From Centroberyx gerrardi (Eukaryota > Chordata > Actinopteri > Beryciformes > Berycidae), in assembly GCF_048128805.1 (NCBI RefSeq), contig NC_136005.1:9243504-9307503 (forward strand): a stretch of DNA of 64,000 nt, given 5' to 3'. The notes below the pieces were generated by a model. The model was not told the DNA's origin and searched no databases. It saw only the letters and a list, made by a program, of their open reading frames with translations. Shown piece after piece: positions 1-12,085 of this stretch; within the stretch, counting starts at the first letter, position 1, and every line of letters starts with the position of its first letter. The translations under genes were made by a program, and so were the position numbers.

Positions 1-1928
1 TACTGCTCAGAAAGTCGCTAGAAGTCACCAGATGATGTCATACGATAATTTGCATATCAATATATAATGCTGCACTTGTTATGCACGCCGCGGCGTAGCC
101 CGTTTTAATATAAGTGCTGACTCCGCCCACCCGGGCCAGTTTCGGCGTACGCCAGTAGAAATTACAAGTGGACCCTATTTTACAGTCCCTGCTCTCAGCG
201 GAGGGAGGGGGGCTACACTGTGACCATCAGACCTCTCTTGATTAGACAAGCAAGTAGAGCAAACCGGCATCAGCCGTACCAATTTATTGCCAAATGCTTT
301 GGGATTCAACACTTTAACATTGCTTCCCATGGTCAGAAAATGTCGCCAGATTTGTCGCTAGTCGCTTTTGAGAAATAAAGTCACCAGGGGGCTCTGAAAA
401 GTCGCTAAGTCTAGCGTCAAGGTCGCCAAATTGTCAACACTGACGCCAAAATGTACTATAGAACCGTGTAGGCAGGCTGTCCGTGTCCGCTACTCGTCCG
501 TGGCATTTTTTTTGAGTATATCAGGACCTTACAATCAGCAGCTCAATTCACTTTCTCAGCCAGAATCTGACAGCTGGCCAAACAGTAGCGTATTAAGCAC
601 GATTTTTGCGGTTAAAAAAGTGGGGGGGACACAAACGGGATTTTGAAAAGAGGGGGGGACATGTCCCCCCCATCCCCAGTGGAAATTACGTCCCAGTGCA
701 TACCACAGGTAATAACGCTACCTACCGTTATGGTTTGCAGGACAGCAGAAGATGTGGATGTCTGTAAATTGACGGCAAAGAGTGTGGCTGTGTGAGATCC
801 AATATGGCATTATCAGTGTATGGGAGTCAATGTGGCATTTAGCCCATAGGCAAGAGGCCATCTCTTAGTCAAAGATGCCCTCTAGAGGCCATCTCACTAA
901 GCGTTACCTGACTGACTGACTGACTGACCTGAATTTTCCTCGTGATGCCCTCGGCTGCGGCGTAAGAAAAATCAGTCTCATATCAGTCTCATAAAGTTAA
1001 CTTGGAATATCAACTAATAATTGAATAATTATTATTGAAATTTCAATATTAATAGTTCATCTACAATGCACACAGAGGCTAATCTTGTGTATCGACAGTT
1101 CTCCACACAGTATTTTGTGACTGTTGTGGTTAATAATACTGTATCCATAGGAAAGCATTGATGAATGAATATACTGTTTATTACATTGCTCTGTCTCCCA
1201 GTCAATGTGACAGTTGACACAATGTGAGGTTGTTTGCACTTTCAAGAAGGTTAAAAACTTGCCCTTGCTAATGTAAATTTTTCTGACTTGGCACTTGGAA
1301 GTGTGGAGAACAGACAACCATCCTTTAACCTTTGGGAAATATCTGTATTTATGTGTTGTGTGCACGCATCTTTGTCTTCCTATTTTCATTTGAACCTGTT
1401 GTTTAAGATATATCTATGTCATCTTTAAGATAAGCACACTTTTGTTTTCAAAAAGTTTTCAATAGCGCCTTAAAACTTATTGATGAATGCTTACATTAGT
1501 CATGTACACTGAATATACCAAATATTAGGGACATCTTCCTGATATTTAGTTGCAGCCCCTTTTGCACAATTCACATCTCAGTTGTCTCAGAGCTTAAAAA
1601 TCCTTCTCTAACTCGTCTACCTCTCTTTATCTATATCTCCTCCTTTGTGATTGGTATAGATTTAATAAGAGAAATCAATAAGGGGCAATGGCTTTCACCT
1701 GGATTCACCTCATCAGTATAGAGCATGAAAAGAGCCCTAACATCACTAATATTGTCCCTAATATTTTGTTTGGTGTATAGCAACAACAGATATGGATAGA
1801 TTTAATAACCTAGTAATAGATTGAAAATTTGTCCAATGAATTTGATTCCCATTAGGATTAGGCTTAGGTTTTCAGGTTCTTTTTCTACTGTTGACAAGTT
1901 TGTTCAGCCCCTGAATATTTCCCCTCAG
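1..1928. other. Left-edge non-coding region, presumed intron 2 of CYP2 copy A
   Basis: No CYP2 exon 1 or 2 could be found here, although exon 3 begins at 1,929, so this is probably intron sequence with the first two exons outside the window. The first 760 bases look repeat-derived, including a perfect G7-acatgt-C7 palindrome at 652-671. From about 1,240 onward the sequence matches 15,600-16,195 upstream of copy B exon 3, so it belongs to the duplicated segment. Confidence 0.5.
652..671. repeat. Perfect 20-bp palindrome
   Basis: Seven G, acatgt, seven C form a perfect inverted repeat with a second G-run at about 621-628. It is probably the end of an old DNA transposon. Nothing indicates a regulatory role. 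Confidence 0.5.
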
Positions 1929-4900
1929 GTGTAGTTTTCACTAACGGCCATATGTGGAAGCAGCAGAGGCGTTTTGCACTTTCTACCCTCAAATACTTCG
2001 GAGTTGGCAAGAAGTCCCTGGAACCTGCCATCTTGGATGAATTCACATATTGTGCTAAAGACATTGCTGACCATAAAGGTAAATAGCGAATGCATAGTGA
2101 GACATTTGGAATGAATAGATACATCATTTACATATAATTGTCTGTTTAACTGTGCAGGTAAGCCCTTTAATCCACACTTAATCATCAACAATGCTGTCTC
2201 CAACATGATCTGCTCCCTGGTTTTTGGTCATCGCTTTGAGTACGCGGATGAGAGGTTCAGGAAACTGATAAGGAAGTTTGACACTGCTCTCCAGATTGAA
2301 GGCTCCATTTGGGCACAGGTAAGTAATATATACACTATGGCAAAAAGTATACAGACAGCGCTAATTAGTGGATTCTGGTATATAAAATCCCATGCAATCT
2401 CCTTACACAAATATTGGCAGTAGAATGGGCCGTACTGAAGAGCTCAGTGACCTTCAACGTCATAGGAAGGCAGCAATGTTCCGACATCTTGTGGAAAGCC
2501 TTCCCAGAAGAGTGGAGGCTGTTATAGCAGCAAAGGGGGGGACAAACTACACATTAATGCCCATGATTTTGGAATGAGATGTTTGATGAGCAAGTGTCCA
2601 CATACTTTTGGCCATGTACTGTATATGGTATATACCCAGCTTAAGGTCACTGGACAATGTTGCTCCATATTATGGAAAATGTGCATGGTGCATGTGAGCT
2701 GATTTGTAAATGGATACATTATCAATATTCAGTGATATTTAAGTAGGTTGCCGCAAATTTATTTGAAACACTTTTATCCAGCTTTCAGAAATCTTTAATC
2801 ATTACATTGTTGTCACTTAATTCTGCAGCTCTACAACTCATTCCCTCTGCTGATGAGATGTTTGCCGGGGCCACACCAGACTGTCCAGCACATCTGGAAT
2901 GACGTGAAGGACTTGATAAGAGCAGAGCTTAAAGAGCACAAAGACAACTGGGATCCCGCAGAGCCGAGAGACTACATCGACTGCTACCTGACGGAGATTC
3001 AGACGGTGACTAGCAATAGAAAGCTTCAATTACACTATCTGAATGTAAAATTAAACTTTATATACAGCATAAGTAAAAAGTAAATTCGGAAAGCTTGTGA
3101 TACATTGCTTAAGATGATATGAAAAAAACAAAACATTTTTGCAATATGTTTCTTGTTTTCACATACATAGTAGACCTATCCACTGCTAAGGTATCAAACT
3201 GACATAGCTTTTACATTTGGCATCATTCCCAGTAGGTGGTGGTGATAGTCCAAAGCTCAAATGTGCAATTTTGCACTCTTATCACTATCAGCATACTTAA
3301 AGGATAAGGCTGGTGCTTTTTAATGCATTGCTTACCGTCAACAAATCCTATGAAAATAACAAAATCAACAATGCGTTTGCTCTACTCCCGTTACTTTCTG
3401 ACTTCCCACGTACCGTTTTTAGCCGTCAACCCGGATGTCATTGGCTCCAATTGTAAGCTAAAAACCTTGAAATACAGCTCACAAAGACATAGTTTCAATT
3501 TTAAAAATCGCTAACTGTTACCACGAAAAGTCAGGCTGTTGTAGTTATTACCAAATCAAATTCAAATGGGAACAAATTCTTCATTACGCTGGGGACTATT
3601 TTCGGAGCTACAAAACTACTTTCCTGAGATCGCAAACGTCTTTACAGCCGGCTTATTAAGTTGTTTGAGGAAAAAGTCGGCTGGCCCGGTGCAGCGCGAT
3701 GATGAAATATGTTGCCCAGAGCAACGGCATGGCTCTTTGACGCGTTTTTAATCGTTTTTTTAATACAATGGAGTTCTATGGCTGCTGGGACATGGCTGCA
3801 TTGGGCACCGGCTACATGGACGAGACTTGTTGGCAAAACAAAATCATTGCCGATTTTGTTATTTTCATAGGATTTGTTGACGGTAAGCAATGCATTAAAA
3901 AACACCAGCCTTATCCTTTAATATTTAACTTTAGTCCACTAAAGCAAAATATTAAAAGGTTTAAAAAGCTTTCCAGTAAGGATTAAAAGGTTTTTAACAC
4001 TGACTTGAAAGTAAATTCAATCAACAAGGCTATCATGACCTTGGCTTGTAGTTAGTAGTTATGGGTTAATGCCAACATGTAAGTGTTCTGACTTTTTTTT
4101 TTTTTTTTTTTTTAACAGTTCATTCTAATGTATTTGGATATATTTTCAGAGTAAAGGGGATGCTCAGACTACTTTTGATGAGGTTAACCTGGTGATTTGT
4201 GCCTTGGATCTGTTTGTGGCCGGCTCTGAGACCACATCCACCACCCTTCGCTGGGCCTTCCTCTACATGGCAAAGTACCCAGAGATTCAGGGTAGGATCA
4301 CTGAACAGGCCAAAGAAGCTCTTTGGTCTGACTCAATGGTGTGCACAGGTGTTGACCAAACAGCAAAATTGGCAGCATTAATTTAACTGTGTAGTGTGTA
4401 AAATCAACATTAAGCCAGCGTCCAGCGGCCAAAGTCCAAACCCATCTAACACCCATTTTACATTTTTAGATATTTCTGAAAAGCCGTTCCATAGCCATAT
4501 CTGCTCTATGAGTGGACGAACAACTATCCAATCAACACTTGTCAACACTAAATAAAATTGCCATTGAAAAATCAACACTTTTTTTTGGAAAATGTGCTGG
4601 CCAGATGTCCTGAAACACTCCAGCCTTGTTTAGTAATTGTCATTTTCTGTTCCCATTTTCTCCTGCCTGCTCCAGAGAGTTTGTGCAAGCCACTCACAAG
4701 TATTACAAGAAACATCTCTTCTCTCCAGTTTTTTTGTTTTGTTTAAAGTTTAATTATGTTTGGACTACTGAACTGTTTAGTACTGGGAATTAGGGCTGCA
4801 CGATATATCGTTATATGCGCAATAGTCACATCGCAGGACGTGCGATGTCAAGTAAGGCAAATTAACTCAAACACGTCATGCTACAACTTTTTTGCTGCTT

Positions 4901-7900
4901 GATACAAAAAGGAAAACTCGCATGGTTCTCATTTTCCATGACTAATCTATAAGAGAAGTCTGTCTGATATAACATAATTTTCTCCGATTTAAGGGTTTGT
5001 TATAAGAGTAGCGTATGTTACCTTTCCAGCTTTCGCGGCTCCGAACCGTAGTTGGGAAGCCTCTGGTGTTGTGCTAGCCTATTTTAGCTTAGCCTGGCTC
5101 GTAGCTGGTAACAAGCTTTTTACTAAGAGTCTGGACCAACTCTGCAGTGGAGAACTGGCACTTTATTTCGGTACAGCAGCGAACATAATGCACGGCCTCT
5201 CGGTGACGTTCTAAGCTCTTTTCCCGCTAACTATGGTAACTTTACTCACTTAGCATCCTGCAACTCGCTCTGGCTGCGGCTAAAAACACACTCACTTCCT
5301 ACTACGTCACCCGCGCAGGTTACCCACAAGGCCACCTTCTTAAAGGGGCAAGGCTTGATAGAGCTATTCAAGTCATTTGGTGAAAATTCCTGTATTTTTT
5401 CATATCGCAATATATATCGCAGAAGAAAAAAATATTGCAATGTCAGTTTTTTCCAATATCGTGCAGCCCTACTGGGAATAGGTTGAAAAGCAAACTTAGA
5501 TCATGTAATTCTTTTTACTCCATGCTGACTTATATGGTACATCAGTGGTAGCATGGCCATATGCCGCAAGAACTCACTCAAAAATATAACTGTTAAAAAA
5601 CAAGAAGGATTTTCTAAACTGGTTGATTGCTGCAGATCAACAGGGAGACAAATCTACTTGGCTACTTGGTACTAGCAGGAATCCAACATGGCACTGTCCA
5701 TGCAGTCCTAGAAAGTTGCTCTATAAATTGTTATGATGTAGCCAGAAAGCCTCTTGGTGAAATAAGCCCTTCTTATCTGTTCCTCTCCTGCTCCATAGAA
5801 AAGGTCCAGGCTGAGATAGACAGAGTGATTGGACAATCCAGACAGCCATCCATGGCAGACCGTACCAACCTGCCCTATACTGATGCTGTCATCCATGAGG
5901 TCCAGAGGATGGGCAACATAGTTCCTCTCAGCCTGCCCTCTCATGTCACCAGCAGGGACATCCAGCTGGGAGGATACACAGTCCCAAAGGTAATTTCTCA
6001 ATGCGACTTACTTAGCACTGTAAAAGATATAATGATGTTCAATTAAGGAGTTTTCACGTCATGTACCATATTGCTTTTTAATGAGTTTTGATTGCAATCC
6101 AATCCTCAGGGTGTTACAATAATTCCAAATTTGACCTCGGGGCTGTTCGACAAGAGCGACTGGGAGACGCCCTTCACCTTTAACCCAGGACACTTTCTAA
6201 ATGAGGAGAACAAGTTTGTGAAGCGAGCTGCATTCCTCCCTTTCTCTGCTGGTAAGGAGCAACACAATGATTCACTCATTCATTCGCCTGCTGAAACACC
6301 CTGGACAGGTTGCCAGTCCATCACAGAGTGAACACAGATAGACAGTCACACTCACACTCACACCTATGGGCAATTCAGAGTCTCCAATCTGGACTGCTGG
6401 AGGAAACCGGAGCACCCAGAGGAAACCCACATGATCAAAGGGAGAACATGCAAACTCCACACAGAAAGGACCGGGGCCAGGAAGTCAGATTTGCAGAGCT
6501 TCAAGTTAGGATTAAAGTAATAGTGATGCCACTAATTCACTATCTCCTTTTTTACCACAACGGTTGGCATAACAACCAGCTCCTCTTCCTATAAAGCCCT
6601 TTTTAGAAAATCCGACTATGATCCCTCTCCTCTTAATAATTACAAACCTATTTCTAAGCTTCCTTTCATCTACAGAATACTGGAGAAAATAGTAGCAACG
6701 TTTTTGATAAATTTCAATCTGGTTTCCATCAAAAACGCAGTACTGAGACTGCCCTGCTTAGACTTACTAATGACATCCTTATGTGTGCTGATAACGGTGA
6801 TTACTCCAACTTAGTGCTTCTCAACTTAATCGCTGTTTTCAACACCATTGATCATGCCATCTTCATTGATAGGCTTAGCAAATAGGTTGGTATTTCAGCC
6901 ACTGCTCTGAATGGTTCTCCTCCTACCTGTCTAACAGATATTTCATGGTTTCCAGTAGCACTTCCATGTCCTCATCTGCTCCTCTACTTTGCGGGGTTCC
7001 CCAGGGTTCTATCCTTGGACCTATTCTGTTCTCAATATATCTCACTATGCTTCCTTTGGGTCAGATAGTCAAGTTCAATAGTTTTGGTTGTATCTCAAAT
7101 CAAATATTATGCTGATACTCAACTGTACTTATCTGTTAAGACCAATAATTTGGGTAATCTAATCACCCTTCATGACTGTTTGGGTGCTATTAAGGACTGG
7201 ATGTCAGACAAACCTGAGGTCCTTGTTATCAGCCCTGATCGTTTGGCTAGCGAACATCATCAACATCATATTAGCCTTCTAGCTCCTACCATTAAGGCCT
7301 CCGCTAAATATCTGGGCGTTATGTTTGACCAGCACCAATGAATTTTGAGCAACATATCAACAAGCTAGTTCAATCCTGTTTTCTCCAACTAAGACATATT
7401 GTAAAAATTAGATCAGTGCTATCTGTCAAAGATCTGGAACGCCTAATTCATGTTTTCATTTTCTCACATTTAGATTACTGCAATGCCCTATTCTCTTGCC
7501 TTAGCCAGGCAGCCTTGGCTCGGCTACAACTGGTCCAGAATGCGGCAGCCAGGTTATTAAATAGGACTAACCATATGGCCCATATAACTCCAATTCTCGC
7601 CTCACTGCAGTGGCTGCCCGTCAAGTAAATTTAATTCTAGGATTTTTTTTTAGGGTGCCCCTGTGGCTCAACTGGTAGAGTGCATATCAGTAAGTGACAG
7701 TTCTAATCGCACCAGCACATGTTTAAATCTGGCCTGTGCCCTTTGCTGCATGTCATCTGTCTTTCTTGTCAATCTGTACTGCTTCACTGTCAAAAGGCAA
7801 AAAGCCACACCAAAAAACAATTATTTTAATCACTTACAAGGCCTTGATTATATTATATTTGTGAACTGCTGACTCTGTATAGGCCTGCAAGGTCATTTAG

Positions 7901-8669
7901 GTCCTCCAATCAAAGCCTACTAGTCATCCCCAGCCCCAGCCTCAAAACTAAGGGAGACTGTGCCTTTGCAGTTTTGGCCCCAGCTCTCTGGGAATCGTCT
8001 CCCCCAACCGAAGTCTGCTGATTCTTTTACGCAACTCTTAAAAAACCCACTTTTATACGCTGGACTTTTATAGACTTTTAATGGAAAGTGGTATGGGTTT
8101 CTTTTTTTATTTGGTTATGATTTGTGCGTATGTATGATCTTGTGTATGTATTTTAATAGGTTTGGGCTCGGGTTTGTAAATGTTTGATGTTGCATGTGTA
8201 CTTTATATATGTGTATGATTGTGTTATTTTAAGATACCTTTTAAGGGTTTGCCTATATTTAAAGCTGTTTTGTTACCATGTGTCCTTTTGTCTTTCATGT
8301 CGTCTTTCTTTTTATTCTCTCTTTGTGAAGTGCTTTGTAAAAAAAAAATCGCTATATAATTAACTTTTACTTACTTTGGAGATCATGGTTGTCATTGATC
8401 CATGTGATTGCTTAGTAGAAATCACCCATTGTCAAATAAACATTCAGTTTTTGTCTTCCATAATTTGAGGATGTTTTTCTGTCCCAGGTAAACGAGTGTG
8501 TCTCGGGGAGAACCTGGCCAGGATGGAGCTTTTCCTCTTCTTCACCTCCTTCATGCAGCGGTTCACCTTCTCCATGCCTGCTGGTGTGAAGCCTTCACTT
8601 GACTACCGCTTTGGGCTCACTCTGGCACCGGCTCACTATGAAATCTGTGCTATCCTGCGTCAAGAGTAA
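1929..8669 (+). CDS. Cytochrome P450 family 2, copy A (exons 3-9; 5' part outside window)
   Basis: Haem-thiolate mono-oxygenase of the ER membrane; CYP2J/N/P-type enzymes oxidise fatty acids and xenobiotics, but the substrate is not readable here. Exons: 1929-2078, 2158-2318, 2829-3005, 4150-4291, 5799-5989, 6110-6251, 8488-8669. Their lengths 150/161/177/142/191/142/182 fit the CYP2 pattern and phases join without a stop. Visible motifs: helix C W-K-Q-Q-R-R in exon 3; I-helix AGSETTST in exon 6; K-helix E-V-Q-R in exon 7; [10 protein letters not shown] in exon 8; haem loop [14 protein letters not shown] split over exons 8-9 with the Cys ligand. The frame ends in ICAILRQE-stop. Oddity: exon 7 has one extra codon (LPSHVTS, against LPRVTS in copy B). 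Exons 1-2 are not in view. It may be a working gene. The exact CYP2 subfamily is not decided. Confidence 0.85.
2329..2624. mobile_element. Short non-autonomous DNA element in intron 4 of copy A
   Basis: The left end (tatggcaaaaagtat) and right end (catacttttggccat) are imperfect inverted repeats about 300 bp apart. The matching place in copy B intron 4 (about 16,600-16,615) lacks the insert. TA-like flanks suggest a Tc1/mariner-type target site, but the exact ends are uncertain. Confidence 0.6.
3301..3917. mobile_element. Long-inverted-repeat MITE with TTAA flanks (copy 1)
   Basis: The element starts AGGATAAGGCTGGTG and ends with its reverse complement. Arms extend about 75 bp with few mismatches (aatgcattgcttaccgtcaa is in both). 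TTAA lies on both sides (3297-3300 and 3918-3921), the signature of piggyBac-type integration. It sits in intron 5 of copy A. A shorter relative with the same ends and TTAA flanks lies at 32,799-33,146. Confidence 0.75.
4791..5471. mobile_element. hAT-like MITE with 8-bp target duplication
   Basis: The ends TAGGGCTGCACGATAT and its inverted copy bound a 681-bp element. The flanking 8 bases ctgggaat occur at 4783-4790 and again at 5472-5479, a perfect target-site duplication as made by hAT transposases. No transposase reading frame is present. It lies in intron 6 of copy A. Confidence 0.8.
6280..6490. repeat. Dispersed fish repeat fragment
   Basis: The stretch with cacctatgggcaattcagag, ggaggaaaccggagcaccc and gagaacatgcaaactccac matches a high-copy fish repeat known to me by its wording. 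It begins just after exon 8 of copy A. Copy B keeps only the first few tens of bases of the corresponding intron. Confidence 0.5.
6575..8365 (+). mobile_element. L2-like LINE fragment, reverse transcriptase region
   Basis: Broken reading frames give reverse-transcriptase fragments: an [12 protein letters not shown] stretch near 6,730, a degenerate copy of the L-D-L-S-A-A-F-D-T core ([12 protein letters not shown]) near 6,830, and [10 protein letters not shown] at about 7,465. The 3' end near 8,330-8,365 has the gtgctttgtaaa plus A-rich tail typical of this group. The copy is dead, with several stops and shifts. It fills intron 8 of CYP2 copy A and is absent from copy B. A SINE interrupts it at about 7,650-7,890. 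Confidence 0.75.
7650..7890 (+). mobile_element. tRNA-derived SINE inserted in the LINE
   Basis: The head carries a tRNA-like box A (tggctcaactggtagag, about 7,670) and a degenerate box B (agttctaatcgcacc, about 7,700) at tRNA spacing. LINE-derived sequence resumes after it. It is not a tRNA gene, since there is no cloverleaf 3' half. Confidence 0.6.
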
Positions 8670-11600
8670 TTCTGTCCAATGGAAAACCCCTTCAGAAACC
8701 AACAACCATCTTTTTTTTTGTAGTCAGCAATCTGCCGATATTGCCCTTTCATTAAAAGGTCAGATGTCAGGCAGTCATGGGATCAACTGCCAATATGATG
8801 GAGGTTCCTCTACGACCACAGATACATAGAAACACGCTATTAAATCTGCAATGAACTTTTCTATGAACATTTCATTTATTCATTTAGTTGCTCAATAATG
8901 ACTTTTGTATATTATTTCTTCATTTAAATGTAGTAGGTGAAGGTATCCCAGAGATTCCCTACCATTTAATTGGTGTGGTGGGTCACCCTGCCCTAAAGAG
9001 CTGCTAACCCTAAAAATACCTACATCCACTTCTAATTCATCTGCATCTAAATTTGATGCCAGTACAGAAATATCTACAAAGGACCAATTTCTGTAATCAA
9101 GTGCAGGGAGTGAAAGACTTATTTTAAGACAATTTTATTTTTATGTGGGCTTTCTTATTGGCAAGTCCTACATACCTCCATTTTCAATAAAATGTCAAGT
9201 TTTGTATCTGTTTTTGCTTGTTAAAGGAAATTTGGTTTGTGAAGCCCCCTCGTAGTTATTCCTTTCATACAGGGAGAAAATTTCACCTGAAAACCCCAAT
9301 GATAGAGCCTTAATATAAATGTTACTGGGGACCCAATAGGATGATGAGTACGCTGAAAGTTCGGAGAAATTCAAAGACAACGAAGGAATAACAGGCCAAC
9401 GAGTTAGAAACATTGAGATTTTACTGAAATACAAGCTACTTAGAGGATCATTTGTATGCTACATTTTTAGAAGGTCTTGAATGACATTCTAAGAGGTATG
9501 TAACATTTGCTGATCAAAAATGGCCACATTAAAATACCAGTGTGTTAGTTTGGCATGACGCTCTCTCCATACAAGAGAGGACAGCATATACCAGAGCTAG
9601 TGTTAAAGTAGCTTTACATCTCTGGTGAGATGCTTTTGATTCTACTGCTAACAGCAGTAGTCTGACGTCTGATGGCCTAGCTGTGGTAGGGACAACACAA
9701 CATTTGGAAATTTGACAGTCAAACATTCATCTAATCATGACTCTTGACTCCATCATGTGTGTTTGCCATTTTATGGTGAGTGTTGAATACCAGCAGATAT
9801 TACACTTACACAGTGGTCCCGAGCGTGGAGGAAGTCAAAGAGCTCCTCAGTACAGTCCTCCTCAGTCGCAGACCGAGAGCCAACTCTGGTCTCACATTGC
9901 TCCAGTCGCTCCCGAGTGTGGCCGCAATGCTCTGCCTCTTCACATTTCTGTCACATTGTCTCAAAGGGATCCTAGAATAGAATATTCAACATTTAGTATA
10001 TGACATTTGATTGATGCACTTCACCAACGCTTCCTATGGATCCAGGAACACATATTTTCAGTATGAGGGGGTTATAGTGGAGGCTATCTTGCTTTTTCTA
10101 TAAAGGACAACATTATAACCACCCAACATGTGACTTGAACCCACTACCCAGAGATTGGCCATACCTCTGCTGGAGAGCAGCGAAGGCATTGGTAAAAGGA
10201 AAAGGGCTGTTGGCATAAGGTAGGGTGACATTCAATTACAAGTGGTCCAACAGTAGGCCTACATGATATTTAAACTGTTCAGACTCCTCTTGAAGAAGAT
10301 TGGAAAGAACCACCTTGAGCATTGCAGGTCTTCATGTACAAAGTTGGGGGTCTTCATGTTCAAAGTTGTTCACTGGACCACTATCAAGTCAGCAAAAATA
10401 AAATCATGGAACTTCTGGTAACAACCTTCAAAATAAAACCCATATTAATGAACATTTGTTGCAACGTTGTTTGAGTAATACATGTGCAAGGTATAGACTA
10501 CATTTAAGGATGAGAATGGTAAATAAAAATGCAATTGATTTTTTCCAAAAAAATTGTTTTCACAGCATAGGCATATAGGTCTATACAAGATGCAGTAAGC
10601 TATATATGGCTGCCAGAACATCAGACACTTACTCAAACTCAAACGTTAGCTTATACCACACCACTTGGAGGGATATCATGAAGAAACACATTTTAACCTG
10701 TCATTTGGTATGTGTTTAAATCATCAAATTTTAGCCTAAATTTTGTTACCTTGAATTTACCTGTTAGTATTTACAAATGAACAAATGAAATGAACCACTT
10801 TTTCTCAAAGCAGAAATCACCAGAATATTAAACCTCAAACCTCAAACCTGAGATGTTGTCAAGATATAAAACCTGGAGCTGCTCCATTGCTGATTAGGAG
10901 GCTGATGCTGTAGATCCACGGTGCTCATTTGAGTGTTTACAGCCTGGACAAATGAGCTGTGCTCAATTACAGCTCTATTATTTCTAAACCAGAAAAATCT
11001 ACCCAAACTGTTTGTCTGTTAGCAGGATTACGACTGGCCCGATTTTCATGAAACTTCATGGAAGGGTGTAGCATGGGCCAAGGAAGAACCCATTAAATTT
11101 TGGAGCGGATCCGGATCCGACTCACGAACAAGCAATAATAGCACGAACCTTGGCGGAGGTCTGCGCTCTGAGAGTGCCCTTCTAGTTCTCTATAGCACAG
11201 CTCCTAATTTACATCCTGATGACATCACTAGTTTATATTACTAGCCAATCATTTCAGTTTTCTGGTTTCTGGCTTTGGGACACAGATGCTCATATTAACA
11301 AATATTGATTGGTCTGTCTCATACCATAAAATACAAATTAATTAATGAGTGGTATTTCGCTTTATGATATAACAGAAATACAGGATTAGAAGGATTAGTA
11401 ATTAATATGGCCAGTGTTAAGTAATGTAAGAGATCATCAGACTGCAAAAAACAATACACACTCCTGTGCAACAGGTGGCAATATACCTTAGTTTGTGATA
11501 TGTCAACAATGAGAACCTACATTTTGGAAACAGAGTCCATTACTTCAATTATTTCCTTTGCTGTTGGCTGATAAACAAACATTATTTAACTGCTGACATT

Positions 11601-11878
11601 CTGTCTGCACAGTTAACACCAGGCAACACACCATATAGACTAACCTACTATTAAGTTAGACTCCATCATAGTTGCATTATAACAGGGCAACTGATTAACA
11701 ATGTTTGATGTTCGATTTTCACAAACAAAGAGGTCAAAGTCAAGGAAAAGAAGCATTTGATTGGCAGATACCCATAGGCCTTTGTCGTGTGGCAAAGAGC
11801 AACAACACCAAACTTCTCTCACACAGCAGGAAGTTAAAACTGTTTTCATCGAAAAGGGCCGAAGCCCTTGTTTGCAAA
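8670..11878. other. Spacer between CYP2 copies A and B
   Basis: No convincing gene. The first 330 bases are shared with the 3' flank of copy B (20,677-21,012). About 10,996-11,190 resembles a dispersed repeat (gtctgttagcaggat at the start, gaggtctgcgctctgagagtg near the end) also seen at 61,480-62,065. A 66-codon open frame at 9,780-9,980 has no recognisable domain. Confidence 0.6.
9186..9191 (+). terminator. Possible polyadenylation signal of copy A
   Basis: AATAAA lies about 520 bases past the copy A stop codon. Its position fits a 3' UTR end, but nothing else supports it. Confidence 0.3.
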
Positions 11879-12085
11879 ATGGATTCAGTCTCTTCTGTAT
11901 TTGGATCCTCTGTTCGTTGGGTGGATGCTCAGAGTCTGCTCCTCTTCACTGTGGTCTTCTTCCTCATAGCAGATTATATCAAGAACCGCCGGCCAAGCAG
12001 CTTCCCTCCTGGACCCTGGGCATTACCTTTTGTGGGGAACATATTTACTGTGGACTTTAACAGGGCCCACGAGGATCTGACTCAG
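11879..12085 (+). CDS. Copy B exon 1: start codon and ER membrane anchor
   Basis: ATG at 11879 opens a 69-codon exon ending at a GT donor after L-T-Q. Around residues 19-34 a hydrophobic helix precedes the K-N-R-R patch and the P-P-G-P motif, the standard microsomal P450 N-terminus. It is the only complete CYP2 first exon in the window. Copy C keeps only its last 24 codons. Confidence 0.85.

Noticed and set aside
3768-3986. 72-codon frame starting M-E-F-Y-G-C-W-D, seen again near 32,948
   Set aside because: Both copies lie inside TTAA-flanked MITEs, and the frame continues into the inverted repeat. It is repeat sequence, not a conserved gene.
7660-7720. tRNA gene
   Set aside because: Only the internal promoter boxes resemble a tRNA. 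The acceptor stem and 3' half do not pair, and the flanks are SINE/LINE.
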